Positions 18,008 to 27,201 of a stretch of 64,000 nucleotides of DNA are shown one piece after another. Both the position numbers and the translations under genes were made by a program. The stretch is taken from assembly GCA_021772015.1 (NCBI GenBank), contig JAETNS010000011.1, positions 43,271 through 107,270 on the forward strand, in the 5' to 3' direction. A model generated the notes under the pieces. That model was not told the origin of the DNA and searched no databases. It was given only the letters and a program-made list of their open reading frames with translations. Source of the DNA: Prevotellaceae bacterium (GTDB taxonomy: Bacteria; Bacteroidota; Bacteroidia; Bacteroidales; Muribaculaceae). The first letter of the stretch is position 1; every line of letters begins with the position of its first letter.

Positions 18008-18562
18008 TCAGTTGTCGGAGGCGGGGATGCGGAAGATGGAGAAATTTACCGATCCGTAAGCGCGGTGTTCCAGAAAGTGGGGGAGAGAGGAGAAATCATG
18101 GCGCGATGAGTGCTCGATTATGAAAAGCGACCCGGGGCGGAGGAGCCGGGAGGAGAGAACCTTTTCGGGAATTTCGGCGAAACCGGGGAGGTCGTAGGGA
18201 GGGTCGGCGAAAACGATGTCGAATGACCGTGGGGAGGCCTGTATGTAGCGCAGCGCGTCGCCGCGCAGCAGGGTATGGTTGTCTGCCTCCAGCCGGGAGG
18301 CTACCTTCCGGATGAAATTGGCCTGCGTGGCGGCTTTCTCCACAGAGGTCACCGAGCGACATCCCCGTGAGAGCAGTTCGAAAGAGACAGCACCGGTGCC
18401 GGCGAAGAGGTCGAGCGCGTCGGGAGTGTCACCCTCGAAATCGACAAGGTTTTCCAGAACATTGAAGATGTTCTCGCGGGCGAAGTCGGTTGTTGGCCGG
18501 GCGGTTATATTTGTCGGTACATCGAAACGGCGACGGCCGTATTTTCCTCGGATTATGCGCAT
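18008..18562 (-). CDS. rsmD: 16S rRNA (guanine966-N2)-methyltransferase RsmD
   Basis: The 184-residue enzyme methylates G966 of 16S rRNA during 30S assembly, using SAM. It starts MRIIRGKYGRRRFDVP, typical of the family, and shows the SAM-binding ALDLFAGTGAVSFELLSRG (about 50-68) and the catalytic DPPYDLP. Its ATG directly abuts a 9-nt repeat array. The DUF3822 gene lies upstream, a neighbourhood conserved in Bacteroidetes. Confidence 0.96.
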   Translation of the reverse strand: MRIIRGKYGRRRFDVPTNITARPTTDFARENIFNVLENLVDFEGDTPDALDLFAGTGAVSFELLSRGCRSVTSVEKAATQANFIRKVASRLEADNHTLLRGDALRYIQASPRSFDIVFADPPYDLPGFAEIPEKVLSSRLLRPGSLFIIEHSSRHDFSSLPHFLEHRAYGSVNFSIFRIPASDN

Positions 18563-18625
18563 GGGAGAATGGGGAATTGGGAGTTGTGGGAATGACTGGG
18601 TATTATGGGAGGAATGGGAAAGAGG
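18563..18625. repeat. Second 9-nt GGGA-type repeat array
   Basis: About seven units related to those at 10.2 kb (GGGAGAATG, GGGAGTTGT, GGGTATTAT, GGGAGGAAT and so on) fill almost the whole spacer between DUF3822 and rsmD. On the coding strand the array is pyrimidine-rich and ends exactly at the rsmD start codon, so it forms the immediate upstream untranslated region. Lengths of individual units drift by 1-2 nt. Confidence 0.85.
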
Positions 18626-18637
18626 ATGTCAAGGGCG

Positions 18638-19480
18638 TTATTTGAGGAGAGGGGTGACGATCATCTCGAAAGGGGTGCGCAAAGATGCGCGCCCGGCGCG
18701 GAACATAGCGGTGGGGAAGATCGCCGGCATGACGTAACGGACAAACCGCCGCAATACCGGCGATACTGCTCCTCGCGATGAGGTGTCCCCGGCGAGGATT
18801 ATCTCGTCGGTGGGTGACAGCCCCAGCCCTTCACGACAGGCCATGATGTAATAGACGGCATCCATAGGATCATGTATGCGGAAACTGTTCATCACCAGCG
18901 GGGCGGTGTCGCCGAGAATCACCACGTCGCAGCGGCCGGGCCGCAGGTTGACGATCATCTTACCGTTGGGACGCGTGGGGTGTTTGGCTTTGAAATACAA
19001 GGCGAGAGGGGTCAGGACATGGGATATGCGGGGCGCGTTGAATGTGCGTCTCAGGAATCCGATGAATTCCTGTGGCGCGCCTGTCAGCATTGTGGCGTGA
19101 AGTGAGGGGAGTTCCTCGGCGAGTATCTCCTCATGGGAATCTGTGTCTCCGGCCGGGAATGCCCGGTGGAAAGTCTGTTCCCTTGTCGCCGTGTCTGTCA
19201 TCAGGTCAGGGACGGCCATGAAACGCTCGGAAGGGAGGAGGATAGTGACATTCCTGAAGTCGGAGAGCAACAGGGGATGGTCGTAGACAGCCTCCTGAAA
19301 AGATTTCAATGACGATCCTCCTTTCTCCATCGGTATCTCGGTGGAGATAAGGGAGTGATGCTCCATCGGGGAGAAAGCCATTACCGAGATGGTGTCGGTT
19401 CCCGGTTCCATAACCAGTTGCCACATCTGTGGCTCTTTTATCATATCTTTGTCGAGGACCATGCCGCTAATGTCGCTCAT
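18638..19480 (-). CDS. DUF3822 family protein
   Basis: This 280-residue cytosolic protein belongs by pattern and by position to DUF3822, an ASKHA/actin-like fold family found next to rsmD in Bacteroidetes. It has strands and loops such as RNVTILLPSERFMAVP and KMIVNLRPGRCDVVILGD, with late DEIILAGDTSSRGA. The biochemical role is not established. It has no signal peptide. The spacer to rsmD is occupied by a repeat array. Confidence 0.85.
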   Translation of the reverse strand: MSDISGMVLDKDMIKEPQMWQLVMEPGTDTISVMAFSPMEHHSLISTEIPMEKGGSSLKSFQEAVYDHPLLLSDFRNVTILLPSERFMAVPDLMTDTATREQTFHRAFPAGDTDSHEEILAEELPSLHATMLTGAPQEFIGFLRRTFNAPRISHVLTPLALYFKAKHPTRPNGKMIVNLRPGRCDVVILGDTAPLVMNSFRIHDPMDAVYYIMACREGLGLSPTDEIILAGDTSSRGAVSPVLRRFVRYVMPAIFPTAMFRAGRASLRTPFEMIVTPLLK

Positions 19481-19550
19481 AGGTGTGTCGGCTGACGGTT
19501 GGAAAACAGTTGTTATTTAACGCCCGTTGGATTCGCGGATAGGCCCGGGC

Positions 19551-21641
19551 TTAGAAGTTGCGGTTGGTAGACATCCCGCCGCGTCCGCCGAAGCCTCCGG
19601 TCTGGACTCTCCCGCCTCCGCGCTGGTTGAATCCGGCGTTGTTGTATTGCGAGCCGTTGCCCCATGCGCCCTGTTCCGGATCATAACCGTCTTCGTATTC
19701 CCCGTCTTCATCTTCGGGATCAGTCTGCTGAGGCTCCTTTGTCTTGGGCTTGTTCTTCTTTATCGCGTCAGGTTTCTGGAGATCGACCGGTGTGTCAAGC
19801 AGCGACCAGTCCTGTTCGAGATCCCAGTTCTTTCGCAGGAGGAGCTTCTTGGGATAGTAGAAGACATCCTCCGGGAGGCGTTTTGAGGCGAGATCGCCGG
19901 TTGTCCACTCCCCGTCGCCGTTCACATCGATAAACGCGCGGGCATAGTATGTCGCCGGAGCGACAAAGTTGAATGATGCCGCTCCGTTGCGGACAATGGC
20001 TGTGGCCTCGACAGCGTCGGAGCTTGAAAGCAGCTCGACTATCACGTTCACGCTGTCAGGGAGAGAGAGAGCCTTGAGATCGGTGAGATTGAGGTAGATG
20101 TTCCCATAATCCTCAAGATTCTTGGTCGTGAATTCATGCAGGAATGTTTTGTTGAACTCTCCGTAGATATTCTCGATGCGGGCCGAGTCGGCTGTGAAGC
20201 GGTATTTCTTTCCTTCCTCCCATTTGGCCGACAGGACAAGAGCGCGGGCAGTGGCGGAGTCAGGCAGCAGGGATACATCGATCACCGGCTCCCAGACGGT
20301 GTCATTCATTACCTCGAGTCTCCAAGCGTCGCGGGCGATCGGCCGCAATGGCTCGGGAGCTTCCAGCAGTACCGGCAGGTTCAGCTCCTGTGATGATGTT
20401 GTGGTCGCCTTGAGGTCGAGGAATTTCGGTTTGGTGATCGTGTCGGCGATAGCAGCCGCCAAGGCGGCCGAATCCCCTTTTTCGCGGGCATCTTCTATGG
20501 CCTTGAGCTTCTTCTCCCACTCTTTCTGCGCCGCTTTCTCGTCGACTTTCGGCCTGCGCCAGAACATCTTCAGGGTATCGGTCTGCCACACGAGGCGGTC
20601 GAGGGTGTCGGTTTTCCGGTAACGGGCGGAGATAAGTATCGAGTCCTGGTTGACCAGGGCGGTGTCGGTAAGCCAGTACACGAGGGAGTCACGCTCCTGG
20701 CGTGTCTCCATTACCGACAGATCGTCGAGATTCCTGCCGGAGAACCGTCCGTTGAGGATCGTGATCTGTGGCATAGAGTCGAGAGGCGCGCCGAATTTCA
20801 GTTCGAGGTAACGGGGGGCCGGGCGTTTGTTGTCGCGCAGGTATTGGCTGCGGTAGTTCTCGTTGAACCATGTCAGCAGAATGTCATCAGGAAGATAGTG
20901 CCACGCCGCCCTTGTTATGACCGAATCCTCGCCGAGCGATGAGCGGAGGGTGTCGGAGACCTCCACCTGCTCGACCGAGGGAGCCACCGTGACCGGGAAG
21001 AACGCTATGTCTTCCGACCGGTCCCAGTGCCAGTCGTGGTTCTTGTCATCGATTGCGAAGATATTGTAGGTGCCCGGACGCAGTCCGCGGATAGTGAACT
21101 GGCCGTATTGGTTGGTCTTGGTGACGCGTTCGAGCGGAAGGGTGCGGACGGCTGAGTCCGCGAGATTGGAATACACCCCGACCACCATCCCCTGGGCAGG
21201 TTCGAGATTGCGGGCCTCGAACAGCATCCCGGAGATAGAAAGGGTGTCGAGATGGTTGCCGGTCGAGAAGTCATAGGCGAACCCGTCGAGGATGTTCCCC
21301 TCGTTGAGGTCGCGGATCGCGTCGGCGAAATCAATCACGTAGGTTGTGGAATCGACAAGGGTGTCGCGGAATTCGACAGTGAGATGCCGGCCGTTGGCGT
21401 TGACGCGGGCATTCTCTTTCTGTACGGGGGATATGACAACCTTGTTGGCCGGATCTTCAAGTTTCAGGTTCTCGTCAAACCACAGGTCTATCTTGTTGCG
21501 GCTGACATTCAGCGATCCGGGATCGGGGTTTGCACGGACAAAGACAGGAGGGGTCTGGTCCTTGGGGCCTCCCTCAGGCCGTCCGATCGACGCGCAAGCC
21601 GCCACCAGCGAGGCGATCGCCCCGATGAGCAACAGGCGCAT
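19551..21641 (-). CDS. Ig-like (Big_5) domain lipoprotein
   Basis: From the ATG at 21641 the protein has 696 residues with lipoprotein signal MRLLLIGAIASLVAAC; an in-frame TTG at 21665 would add MKLKPSTI and a more basic start. An N-terminal bacterial Ig-like domain (GGPKDQTPPVFVRANPDPG ... KIDLWFDENLKL) is followed by a prealbumin-like insert (GQFTIRGLRPGTYNIFAIDD) and further beta domains. A charged segment and a Gly/Gln/Arg-rich tail (GFNQRGGGRVQTGGFGGRGG) end it. Such proteins are common outer-membrane lipoproteins of Bacteroidetes with structural or adhesive roles. The tRNA-Arg gene lies directly upstream. Confidence 0.85.
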   Translation of the reverse strand: MRLLLIGAIASLVAACASIGRPEGGPKDQTPPVFVRANPDPGSLNVSRNKIDLWFDENLKLEDPANKVVISPVQKENARVNANGRHLTVEFRDTLVDSTTYVIDFADAIRDLNEGNILDGFAYDFSTGNHLDTLSISGMLFEARNLEPAQGMVVGVYSNLADSAVRTLPLERVTKTNQYGQFTIRGLRPGTYNIFAIDDKNHDWHWDRSEDIAFFPVTVAPSVEQVEVSDTLRSSLGEDSVITRAAWHYLPDDILLTWFNENYRSQYLRDNKRPAPRYLELKFGAPLDSMPQITILNGRFSGRNLDDLSVMETRQERDSLVYWLTDTALVNQDSILISARYRKTDTLDRLVWQTDTLKMFWRRPKVDEKAAQKEWEKKLKAIEDAREKGDSAALAAAIADTITKPKFLDLKATTTSSQELNLPVLLEAPEPLRPIARDAWRLEVMNDTVWEPVIDVSLLPDSATARALVLSAKWEEGKKYRFTADSARIENIYGEFNKTFLHEFTTKNLEDYGNIYLNLTDLKALSLPDSVNVIVELLSSSDAVEATAIVRNGAASFNFVAPATYYARAFIDVNGDGEWTTGDLASKRLPEDVFYYPKKLLLRKNWDLEQDWSLLDTPVDLQKPDAIKKNKPKTKEPQQTDPEDEDGEYEDGYDPEQGAWGNGSQYNNAGFNQRGGGRVQTGGFGGRGGMSTNRNF

Positions 21642-21682
21642 TATGGTTGACGGCTTCAGTTTCAATCATCTGGAAAAGTTAG

Positions 21683-21754
21683 TACCCCGGAGCAGAATCG
21701 AACTGCTATCAAATGTTTAGGAAACATCTATTCTATCCGTTGAACTACCAGGGC
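21683..21754 (-). tRNA. tRNA-Arg (anticodon CCU)
   Basis: The minus strand folds as a 72-nt cloverleaf without encoded CCA. The acceptor is GCCCUGG with CCGGGGU (one G-U at each of positions 1 and 5) and discriminator A. The D-arm region is GUUCAACGGAUAGAA, the anticodon stem GAUGU/ACAUU has loop UUCCUAA giving anticodon CCU, and the T-arm is AGCAG-UUCGAUU-CUGCU. CCU reads the AGG arginine codon. Confidence 0.95.
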
Positions 21755-21814
21755 GTAGTCTGTCAGACGCGTCCACAGACCCGTATGCCCCGGCCCGGGC
21801 GCGTTTTGACTCGG

Positions 21815-21822
21815 CAAAGTTA
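21815..21822 (-). promoter_or_regulatory. -7 promoter box upstream of tRNA-Arg
   Basis: On the minus strand this reads TAACTTTG, a perfect consensus match, about 60 nt upstream of the tRNA 5' end. The tRNA and the lipoprotein gene behind it probably share this promoter. Confidence 0.75.
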
Positions 21823-21929
21823 ACGCTTTATTTCGGTAAAACCAAGCCGGATTGAGGATTTTTTGGCCGACACCACTCCTGTAAAACATTAAAATAATTT
21901 TGACCAATGACTTACTGAAATAAATTCAT

Positions 21930-21937
21930 TACCTTTG
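21930..21937 (+). promoter_or_regulatory. -7 promoter box for the small lipoprotein
   Basis: TACCTTTG matches TAnnTTTG and lies 28 nt before the ATG at 21966. It is divergent from the tRNA promoter. Confidence 0.7.
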
Positions 21938-21965
21938 CGGTCATCTATTCACTCTTTAAATTACA

Positions 21966-22382
21966 ATGGATAAAATGAAAAAGTATCTGAAACTCTTGTT
22001 TGTGGCGTTGTTCGCCTCACTTTCTTTCGCCTTGGTTTCCTGCGGGGACGATGATGACTATCCGAGAGCATTGGTAGGTACCTGGGTTCACTCGGAGGTT
22101 GATGAGGCCGGTTATACGGCTCAGGGTGTGCTGACATTTACCAAGGACGGCAAATTCACTATGGAAATGGTGGAGTCTTTTGGCGGTTACGTCGATACGG
22201 ATGCTATCTCCGGAACATACACTGTCAATGGAAACGTGAAAGATGGCGCGACTCTTTATATGATAGGGATTAACAGCGAGGGAGATACCGTCGACGCGAC
22301 CATAATCGTGAAGGTTGACGATAACAAGTTATACTTCACAGATCCCGAGGAAAACGAGACAATAGTCTGGACAAGGAAATAA
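21966..22382 (+). CDS. Small lipocalin-like lipoprotein
   Basis: The 138-residue precursor has a lipoprotein signal (LLFVALFASLSFALVSC) followed by GDDDD. The mature part, starting ALVGTWVHSE and rich in strands (GVLTFTKDGKFTMEM, SGTYTVNG, VKVDDNKLYFTD, ETIVWTRK), matches the small lipocalin-like barrels common among Bacteroidales lipoproteins. An Asp after the +1 Cys is typical of lipoproteins in this group. Function unknown. It is monocistronic, with its own promoter box. Confidence 0.85.
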   Translation: MDKMKKYLKLLFVALFASLSFALVSCGDDDDYPRALVGTWVHSEVDEAGYTAQGVLTFTKDGKFTMEMVESFGGYVDTDAISGTYTVNGNVKDGATLYMIGINSEGDTVDATIIVKVDDNKLYFTDPEENETIVWTRK

Positions 22383-22435
22383 CATGATGTCGGAATCTAT
22401 TCCGGGCAACAGCCTCGATTAAATCATTAAAAAAT

Positions 22436-22496
22436 ATACGGGCGACCTCGCGAAGCAGTCTTTACAGCTGACAATGGGTGTTGCCCGTATTGTAAT
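22436..22496 (+). terminator. Possible hairpin terminator after the small lipoprotein
   Basis: ATACGGGC at 22436-22443 pairs with GCCCGTAT at 22483-22490 around a 39-nt middle that holds further short pairings. The tail (TGTAATTATT) has no clean T-run, so the call is weak. The rest of the 200-nt gap up to 22582 is AT-rich and shows nothing else. Confidence 0.35.
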
Positions 22497-22582
22497 TATT
22501 ATAAGGTCTAATTCAGACAGAAGCTTTGTCCGTTGCCTTGTGCGTATAGTTTAACGCGAATTTAAAATACATTCTATGTTTT

Positions 22583-22915
22583 ATGAAGACCAGACATTGT
22601 CCTTGCTGTAACAAAACTTTGAAATTTAAGGATATTTGGAAATATGGTTTTTGGGGGAAAAATCATGAGATTCGGTGTCCGTATTGTAAATCCAGAATCA
22701 AGCCATTTAAAGAACCAACATCAGTAACTAACAGTATTCTGAGAGGGTTCTTTGTAATTGTGATTCCGTTTAATTTTGCAACCTATTTGTTGCATTTTGA
22801 TTTTTTATCAGCTGTTTTAATCTGTGTTCCCGGGTTCTTGTTTTTGATAGTTTTTGAATTTATCCTTATATACAGGAATATACAGTTTACCAAGGTCTCG
22901 CTATTAAAACAATAA
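22583..22915 (+). CDS. Small membrane protein with paired CXXC zinc ribbon
   Basis: The protein has 110 residues. The N-terminus has two CXXC pairs 20-odd residues apart (CPCC ... CPYC with KNHEIR between), the pattern of the TIGR04104 putative zinc finger family. Two transmembrane helices follow (about 50-68 and 73-95), ending in a short basic tail. It is noticeably more AT-rich than its neighbours and stands alone between convergent regions, so recent acquisition is possible. Function unknown; members are small membrane proteins found scattered in Firmicutes and Bacteroidetes. Confidence 0.75.
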   Translation: MKTRHCPCCNKTLKFKDIWKYGFWGKNHEIRCPYCKSRIKPFKEPTSVTNSILRGFFVIVIPFNFATYLLHFDFLSAVLICVPGFLFLIVFEFILIYRNIQFTKVSLLKQ

Positions 22916-23029
22916 CATCATGTAAAAATGTATAATAATTGTCTGACTATAATAATGCCTTTAGGGATATCTTTATAATATCGTTGGTGTCTGATACTTT
23001 AGTATCATTGATTCCTTGCTTTATTGGAG

Positions 23030-23548
23030 CTAACGGCGAAGCCACGTTTCAAAGTAATATGTGAGGGCGGGGATGTCGGTCAATTGACTTGTACTTTTGT
23101 CGGTCATCGGGGTAGATTGCTCCGTGAGGCACCAGGTAGCGGGGGAAATTTCCGGGAAGAATGCGTCGGCATCGGGAGCTTCGGCATCAATGGCTGTGAT
23201 CTCCAGACGGTCGGCGATGGGGAAAGCCTGGGCGTAGATCTGCGCGCCGCCGATTATGAATGCTTTTGTCTCCCCGGCGGCGCGGGCGAGGTTGAGGGCG
23301 GTATCGATCGAACCGGCGGTTTCAGCTCCGGGAAAAGAGAGTGACGGATTGTGAGTGACGACGATGTTTCGCCGGTTGGGGAGCGCGCCTTTGGGGAGCG
23401 ATTCAAATGTCTTGCGGCCCATTATGACGGTATGCCCCGTGGTAAGGGCTTTGAACCGTTTCAGGTCGGCGGAAATATGGAAGGCGAGGTCGCCTCCGCG
23501 CCCGATGGCCCGGTCTGCGGCCACGGCGGCTATGATTATTGTCTCCAT
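23030..23548 (-). CDS. folA: Dihydrofolate reductase
   Basis: This 172-residue enzyme reduces dihydrofolate with NADPH. The family pattern is clear: IIIAAVAADRAIGRGGDLAFHISADLKRFK at the N-terminus (substrate and cofactor residues), TVIMGRKTFESLP in the middle, FIIGGAQIYAQAF and LEITAID towards the end. Together with thyA directly upstream it forms the dTMP-folate cycle, the usual pairing. The start is METIIIAA at 23548. Confidence 0.97.
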   Translation of the reverse strand: METIIIAAVAADRAIGRGGDLAFHISADLKRFKALTTGHTVIMGRKTFESLPKGALPNRRNIVVTHNPSLSFPGAETAGSIDTALNLARAAGETKAFIIGGAQIYAQAFPIADRLEITAIDAEAPDADAFFPEISPATWCLTEQSTPMTDKSTSQLTDIPALTYYFETWLRR

Positions 23549-23617
23549 ATGATTTGGCGGGAACAGGTGGTCTTTTAAGATGCTGATAAGGCCTTTTGAT
23601 AGGGTTAAGGTGTCGGG

Positions 23618-24412
23618 TCAGACACTTACGGTCGCTTTGATGTGGGGATGCGGGTCATAACCTTCGAGTGTGAAATCCTCATACTTGAAGTCGAATATTG
23701 ATTTGACCTCCGGGTTGAGAACCATGCGGGGCAACGGGCGCGGATCTCGCGAGAGCTGCTCCCTGACCTGCTCGAAATGGTTGTTGTAGATATGCGCGTC
23801 TCCGAGAGTATGGATGAAGTCGCCCGGACGCAGGCCGCAGACCTGGGCCATCATCATGGTCAGCAATGCGTATGAGGCGATGTTGAATGGCACTCCGAGG
23901 AAGGAGTCGGCACTCCGTTGATAGAGCTGGAGCGACAGCCGCCCGTCTGCGACATAAAACTGGAAAAAGGCGTGGCACGGGGGCAGGTTCATCCGTCTCA
24001 GGTCAGCCACGTTCCATGCGCTGACGATTATCCTCCTTGAGTCGGGATTGTTTTTTATGGTCTCCACCGCCTCGGAGATCTGATCGATGAACTCTCCGTC
24101 ATATCCCGGCCAAGACCTCCACTGGTAGCCGTATATATGCCCTAAGTTCCCGTCCGGATCAGCCCATTCGTTCCAGATCCTGACCCCGTGGTCCTGTAGA
24201 TAGCGGGCGTTGGTGTCTCCCTTCAGGAACCACAGCAGTTCGTATATGATGGATTTGAGATGGAGTTTCTTTGTGGTCAGCAAGGGGAATCCCTCTTCAA
24301 GGTTGAAGCGCATCTGGTAGCCGAAGACGCTGCGCGTCCCGGTGCCTGTACGGTCAGCCTTGTCGGTGCCGTTTTCGAGAATATGGGTCAGCAGGTCGAG
24401 ATATTGTTTCAT
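23618..24412 (-). CDS. thyA: Thymidylate synthase
   Basis: The 264-residue enzyme converts dUMP to dTMP with methylene-THF. The ATG at 24412 ([15 protein letters not shown]) gives the exact E. coli-like length; the longer open frame upstream is not needed. Signatures include [17 protein letters not shown], the catalytic Cys in [12 protein letters not shown] and the dUMP-binding [17 protein letters not shown], plus C-terminal [10 protein letters not shown]. It is followed by folA on the same strand. Confidence 0.98.
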   Translation of the reverse strand: MKQYLDLLTHILENGTDKADRTGTGTRSVFGYQMRFNLEEGFPLLTTKKLHLKSIIYELLWFLKGDTNARYLQDHGVRIWNEWADPDGNLGHIYGYQWRSWPGYDGEFIDQISEAVETIKNNPDSRRIIVSAWNVADLRRMNLPPCHAFFQFYVADGRLSLQLYQRSADSFLGVPFNIASYALLTMMMAQVCGLRPGDFIHTLGDAHIYNNHFEQVREQLSRDPRPLPRMVLNPEVKSIFDFKYEDFTLEGYDPHPHIKATVSV

Positions 24413-24449
24413 TCGTGTAGGTGGATTGGCTTTGGTTTTTTCTGGAAGA

Positions 24450-25967
24450 TCAGATGATTCCGTCGACAATGATAGCCTTGAACGGGGTGGCCGGGCAGAC
24501 ATTCTGGCAGGCTCCGCATCCTATGCAATTGTCGGTGTCGACCACGGCGACATATTCGCTGCGGCTTCCCCGGTAATCGTCAGGAAGAGTGGACGCGGGC
24601 CGGAGTTTTAGACTGATCGTATGTTTGGGGCAGTTTGAGACGCAAAGGCCACATCCTATGCAGTTGGCTGTCTCGACCTTGGCGTGACCGATGATGAATA
24701 TATGTTTTTCATCGACGGTCAGAGGGGTCAAGGCTCCGGTGGGGCATAAGTCGGTGCAACGTGTGCAGTCGAACTCGCATCTCCCCCGGTCATAGTCCAT
24801 TATCGGGCGCAGGGGATGTAGCCATCCGAGCTGATTGGTCGAGGGGCGCAGGGCGTTGGTGGGACAGTGGGCCACACAGAGGCCGCAGCCTGTGCATCGT
24901 TCGAGAAAATCGGCCATTGAGCGGCGACCCGGAGGGGCGACAGGATGGGTAGGTTTCATCAGCCGCTTGCCGGAGTCAGCCGCCTGCGCGCGGGCGGCAG
25001 TGTCGGCGATGGCTGACAGGGCCGGAGTGGCCGCCACGAGCAGTCCGGTAGCGATGAAACGCCGGCGGTCTATCCTGACCGGCGCGTTGGCGGCCGTCCC
25101 GACTTTCGGCTGTACGCGCTGCAACATGGGGATTGACAGACGCTTGCGCCGGGTGGTGTAACGGATCGCCCCCTCATTGCATACATCCACGCAGTCGAAA
25201 CATACGACACAGCGCGACGGGTCGACCAGATGGTCAGCCATGGAGATGCACTGGGATTTGCATGCATGCTCGCAGGCACGGCAGTTGACACACAGGTCGG
25301 TGTCTATGTCGAAATGGAAGAGTGACCAACGGGCCGGAATGCTTAGCGCGCTCCCCACGGGGCAGATTGTGTTGCATATTATCCTCCCCCTGCGCCAGGA
25401 GAAGAACCCGACTGTGACAATTGTGACCAAAGCGACGAAAAACGCCGAAAGCGAGCCGATCGCCACCTCCTTCCCTCCGATAAGTTCGACAACAGGCAAC
25501 AGGAGTTCCCCGCATATCCTTCCGAAGGCCGAATATGGGTCGAGAAGAGAGGGGAGGATAGCCACACCGCCGATGCCGGCCGCCACGACTGTCAGCAATA
25601 CCAGATAGCGGAGCTTGTTGTTGGCATCCGCGAAATGATATGGGTGACGTGCACGCCAATCTCGTCGGTGGCGTGGAATGTGAGCGAAAATGTCCTGGAT
25701 GGTTCCAAGCGGACACGCCGACGAGCAGTAGACGCGTCCGAATATCACGGTGACGATCAGCCACGCCGCCAACGCAGTCACTGCCCCTGACATTGCCAGG
25801 GGGAAGATCTGCAGACGGCCGCCCCATCCGAGCGCCAATGCCAGCCGGGCGTTGAGAGATGTGAACAGCAGGGTCATCACCGCCAACATCGTCATGGAGA
25901 TGGCGATGCGTCCCAGGCGCAAGGCGCGTCCTGCAGTGACAGGCCGGTGTCTGTGGTTGTTGCCCAA
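24450..25967 (-). CDS. NapH/NapG-like fused membrane polyferredoxin
   Basis: The protein has 505 residues if the TTG at 25967 is used; the first ATG (25895) would lose the start of the first membrane segment. The N-terminal half has four transmembrane helices with NapH-type CPLG and CPVG motifs ([17 protein letters not shown]). Two 4Fe-4S clusters follow ([22 protein letters not shown]). Mid-protein [19 protein letters not shown] looks like an internal twin-arginine segment. The C-terminal half carries four more ferredoxin motifs ([41 protein letters not shown]). It probably moves electrons between quinone and a periplasmic or cytosolic partner; the partner is unknown. The start sits just beyond the manC stop. 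Confidence 0.9.
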   Translation of the reverse strand: MGNNHRHRPVTAGRALRLGRIAISMTMLAVMTLLFTSLNARLALALGWGGRLQIFPLAMSGAVTALAAWLIVTVIFGRVYCSSACPLGTIQDIFAHIPRHRRDWRARHPYHFADANNKLRYLVLLTVVAAGIGGVAILPSLLDPYSAFGRICGELLLPVVELIGGKEVAIGSLSAFFVALVTIVTVGFFSWRRGRIICNTICPVGSALSIPARWSLFHFDIDTDLCVNCRACEHACKSQCISMADHLVDPSRCVVCFDCVDVCNEGAIRYTTRRKRLSIPMLQRVQPKVGTAANAPVRIDRRRFIATGLLVAATPALSAIADTAARAQAADSGKRLMKPTHPVAPPGRRSMADFLERCTGCGLCVAHCPTNALRPSTNQLGWLHPLRPIMDYDRGRCEFDCTRCTDLCPTGALTPLTVDEKHIFIIGHAKVETANCIGCGLCVSNCPKHTISLKLRPASTLPDDYRGSRSEYVAVVDTDNCIGCGACQNVCPATPFKAIIVDGII

Positions 25968-25968
25968 T

Positions 25969-27051
25969 TCAGAGATACTTGTCGCCGAAAGCGAGTTTCG
26001 CGTCGTTGACCATCTGCTTTATCCTTTGCTCCTCAGCCTTGGGGCAAACCAGCAGCACATCACCCGCGTCTGCCACGATATAGTCTTTCAGCCCGTCGAC
26101 CACGACCAGCTTCTCACCGCTTACCGCGAAGATGTTGCCGGTCGAGTTATAGGCCAGGACGCTGCAGTTCTGGGTGACGTTGGCGTCGCGGTTCTTCGGG
26201 GAATTGTCATAAAGCGCGCTCCATGTGCCGAGGTCGTTCCATCCGAAGGTAACACATTCGACATAGACATTCTTCGCCTTTTCCATTACGGCGAAGTCGA
26301 TCGAGATCCCCATGCAGCCGGGGAAGTTCTCGTCGATGAACCTCTTCTCGTCGGGTGTTCCGAACAGGCCGATCCCGTTCTCGAAACAGTTGGCCACGTC
26401 GGGAGCATTGTTTTTAAGTTCGCGGATGATAGTCTCCGCCCTCCAGAGGAATATGCCGGAGTTCCAGAAGAATTCGCCCGATTCGAGGAAGACTTTGGCC
26501 AACTCGAGTTTCGGCTTCTCGGTGAATGTCTTGACATGGTAGATGTCACCCTCGGCATGCTGTCCGACCTGGATGTAGCCGTAGCCGGTCTCGGGCCGGG
26601 TGGGGCTGATGCCGAGAGTCAGCAACGCGTCGTGGCTCTCAACGAAGCAAAAACCGTCGGTGATCGCTTTCTGGAAATTTTTCTCGTTGGTTATGAGATG
26701 GTCGCTGGGAGCCACCATTATGCTGGCTTGGGGATCAATGGCCGAGATATGGTAGGCGGCCCATGCGATACATGGAGCGGTGTTGCGGCGAGCCGGTTCG
26801 AGCAGGATGTTGGATTCGGGAAGCTCCGGCAGCTGCTCGCGGATCAGCGGGGCATACTGCGCGTTGGTCACCACCAGCACATTCTCCGGCTTGACAATCG
26901 GCAGGATGCGGTCATAGCTCATCTGGAGCAGCGATCTGCCTGTGCCGAGAAAGTCAAGAAACTGTTTGGGCTTTGATTCGCGGCTGTAAGGCCAGAAACG
27001 GCTTCCGATGCCGCCGCACATAATCACGCAATATCTGTGTGGGTTAATCAT
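25969..27051 (-). CDS. manC: Mannose-1-phosphate guanylyltransferase
   Basis: The 360-residue protein begins best at the ATG at 27051 (MINPHRYCVIMCGGIGSRFWP); a longer frame exists but lacks family support. It makes GDP-mannose from mannose-1-phosphate and GTP for surface glycans and fucose synthesis. Motifs are the nucleotide loop CGGIGSRFWPYSRESKPKQF (residues 11-30), EPARRNTAPCIAWAA, and FTEKP with WNSGIFLWRA. There is no C-terminal isomerase domain, so it is the monofunctional type. The next gene on the strand starts 1-2 nt after its stop. Confidence 0.95.
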   Translation of the reverse strand: MINPHRYCVIMCGGIGSRFWPYSRESKPKQFLDFLGTGRSLLQMSYDRILPIVKPENVLVVTNAQYAPLIREQLPELPESNILLEPARRNTAPCIAWAAYHISAIDPQASIMVAPSDHLITNEKNFQKAITDGFCFVESHDALLTLGISPTRPETGYGYIQVGQHAEGDIYHVKTFTEKPKLELAKVFLESGEFFWNSGIFLWRAETIIRELKNNAPDVANCFENGIGLFGTPDEKRFIDENFPGCMGISIDFAVMEKAKNVYVECVTFGWNDLGTWSALYDNSPKNRDANVTQNCSVLAYNSTGNIFAVSGEKLVVVDGLKDYIVADAGDVLLVCPKAEEQRIKQMVNDAKLAFGDKYL

Positions 27052-27201
27052 GATGTAAGTGTAGCTCTTGGATAATTCATTGAGGCCAAAGTCGCGCATG
27101 GCACGGCTTTGGGAGGGCTAAGTTAGAAATTCTTGGCGAGATATGCAACTTTTCGACGGATATTACGTTTCAACGGTAGACTCCATCAACTATCGTTTCC
27201 C

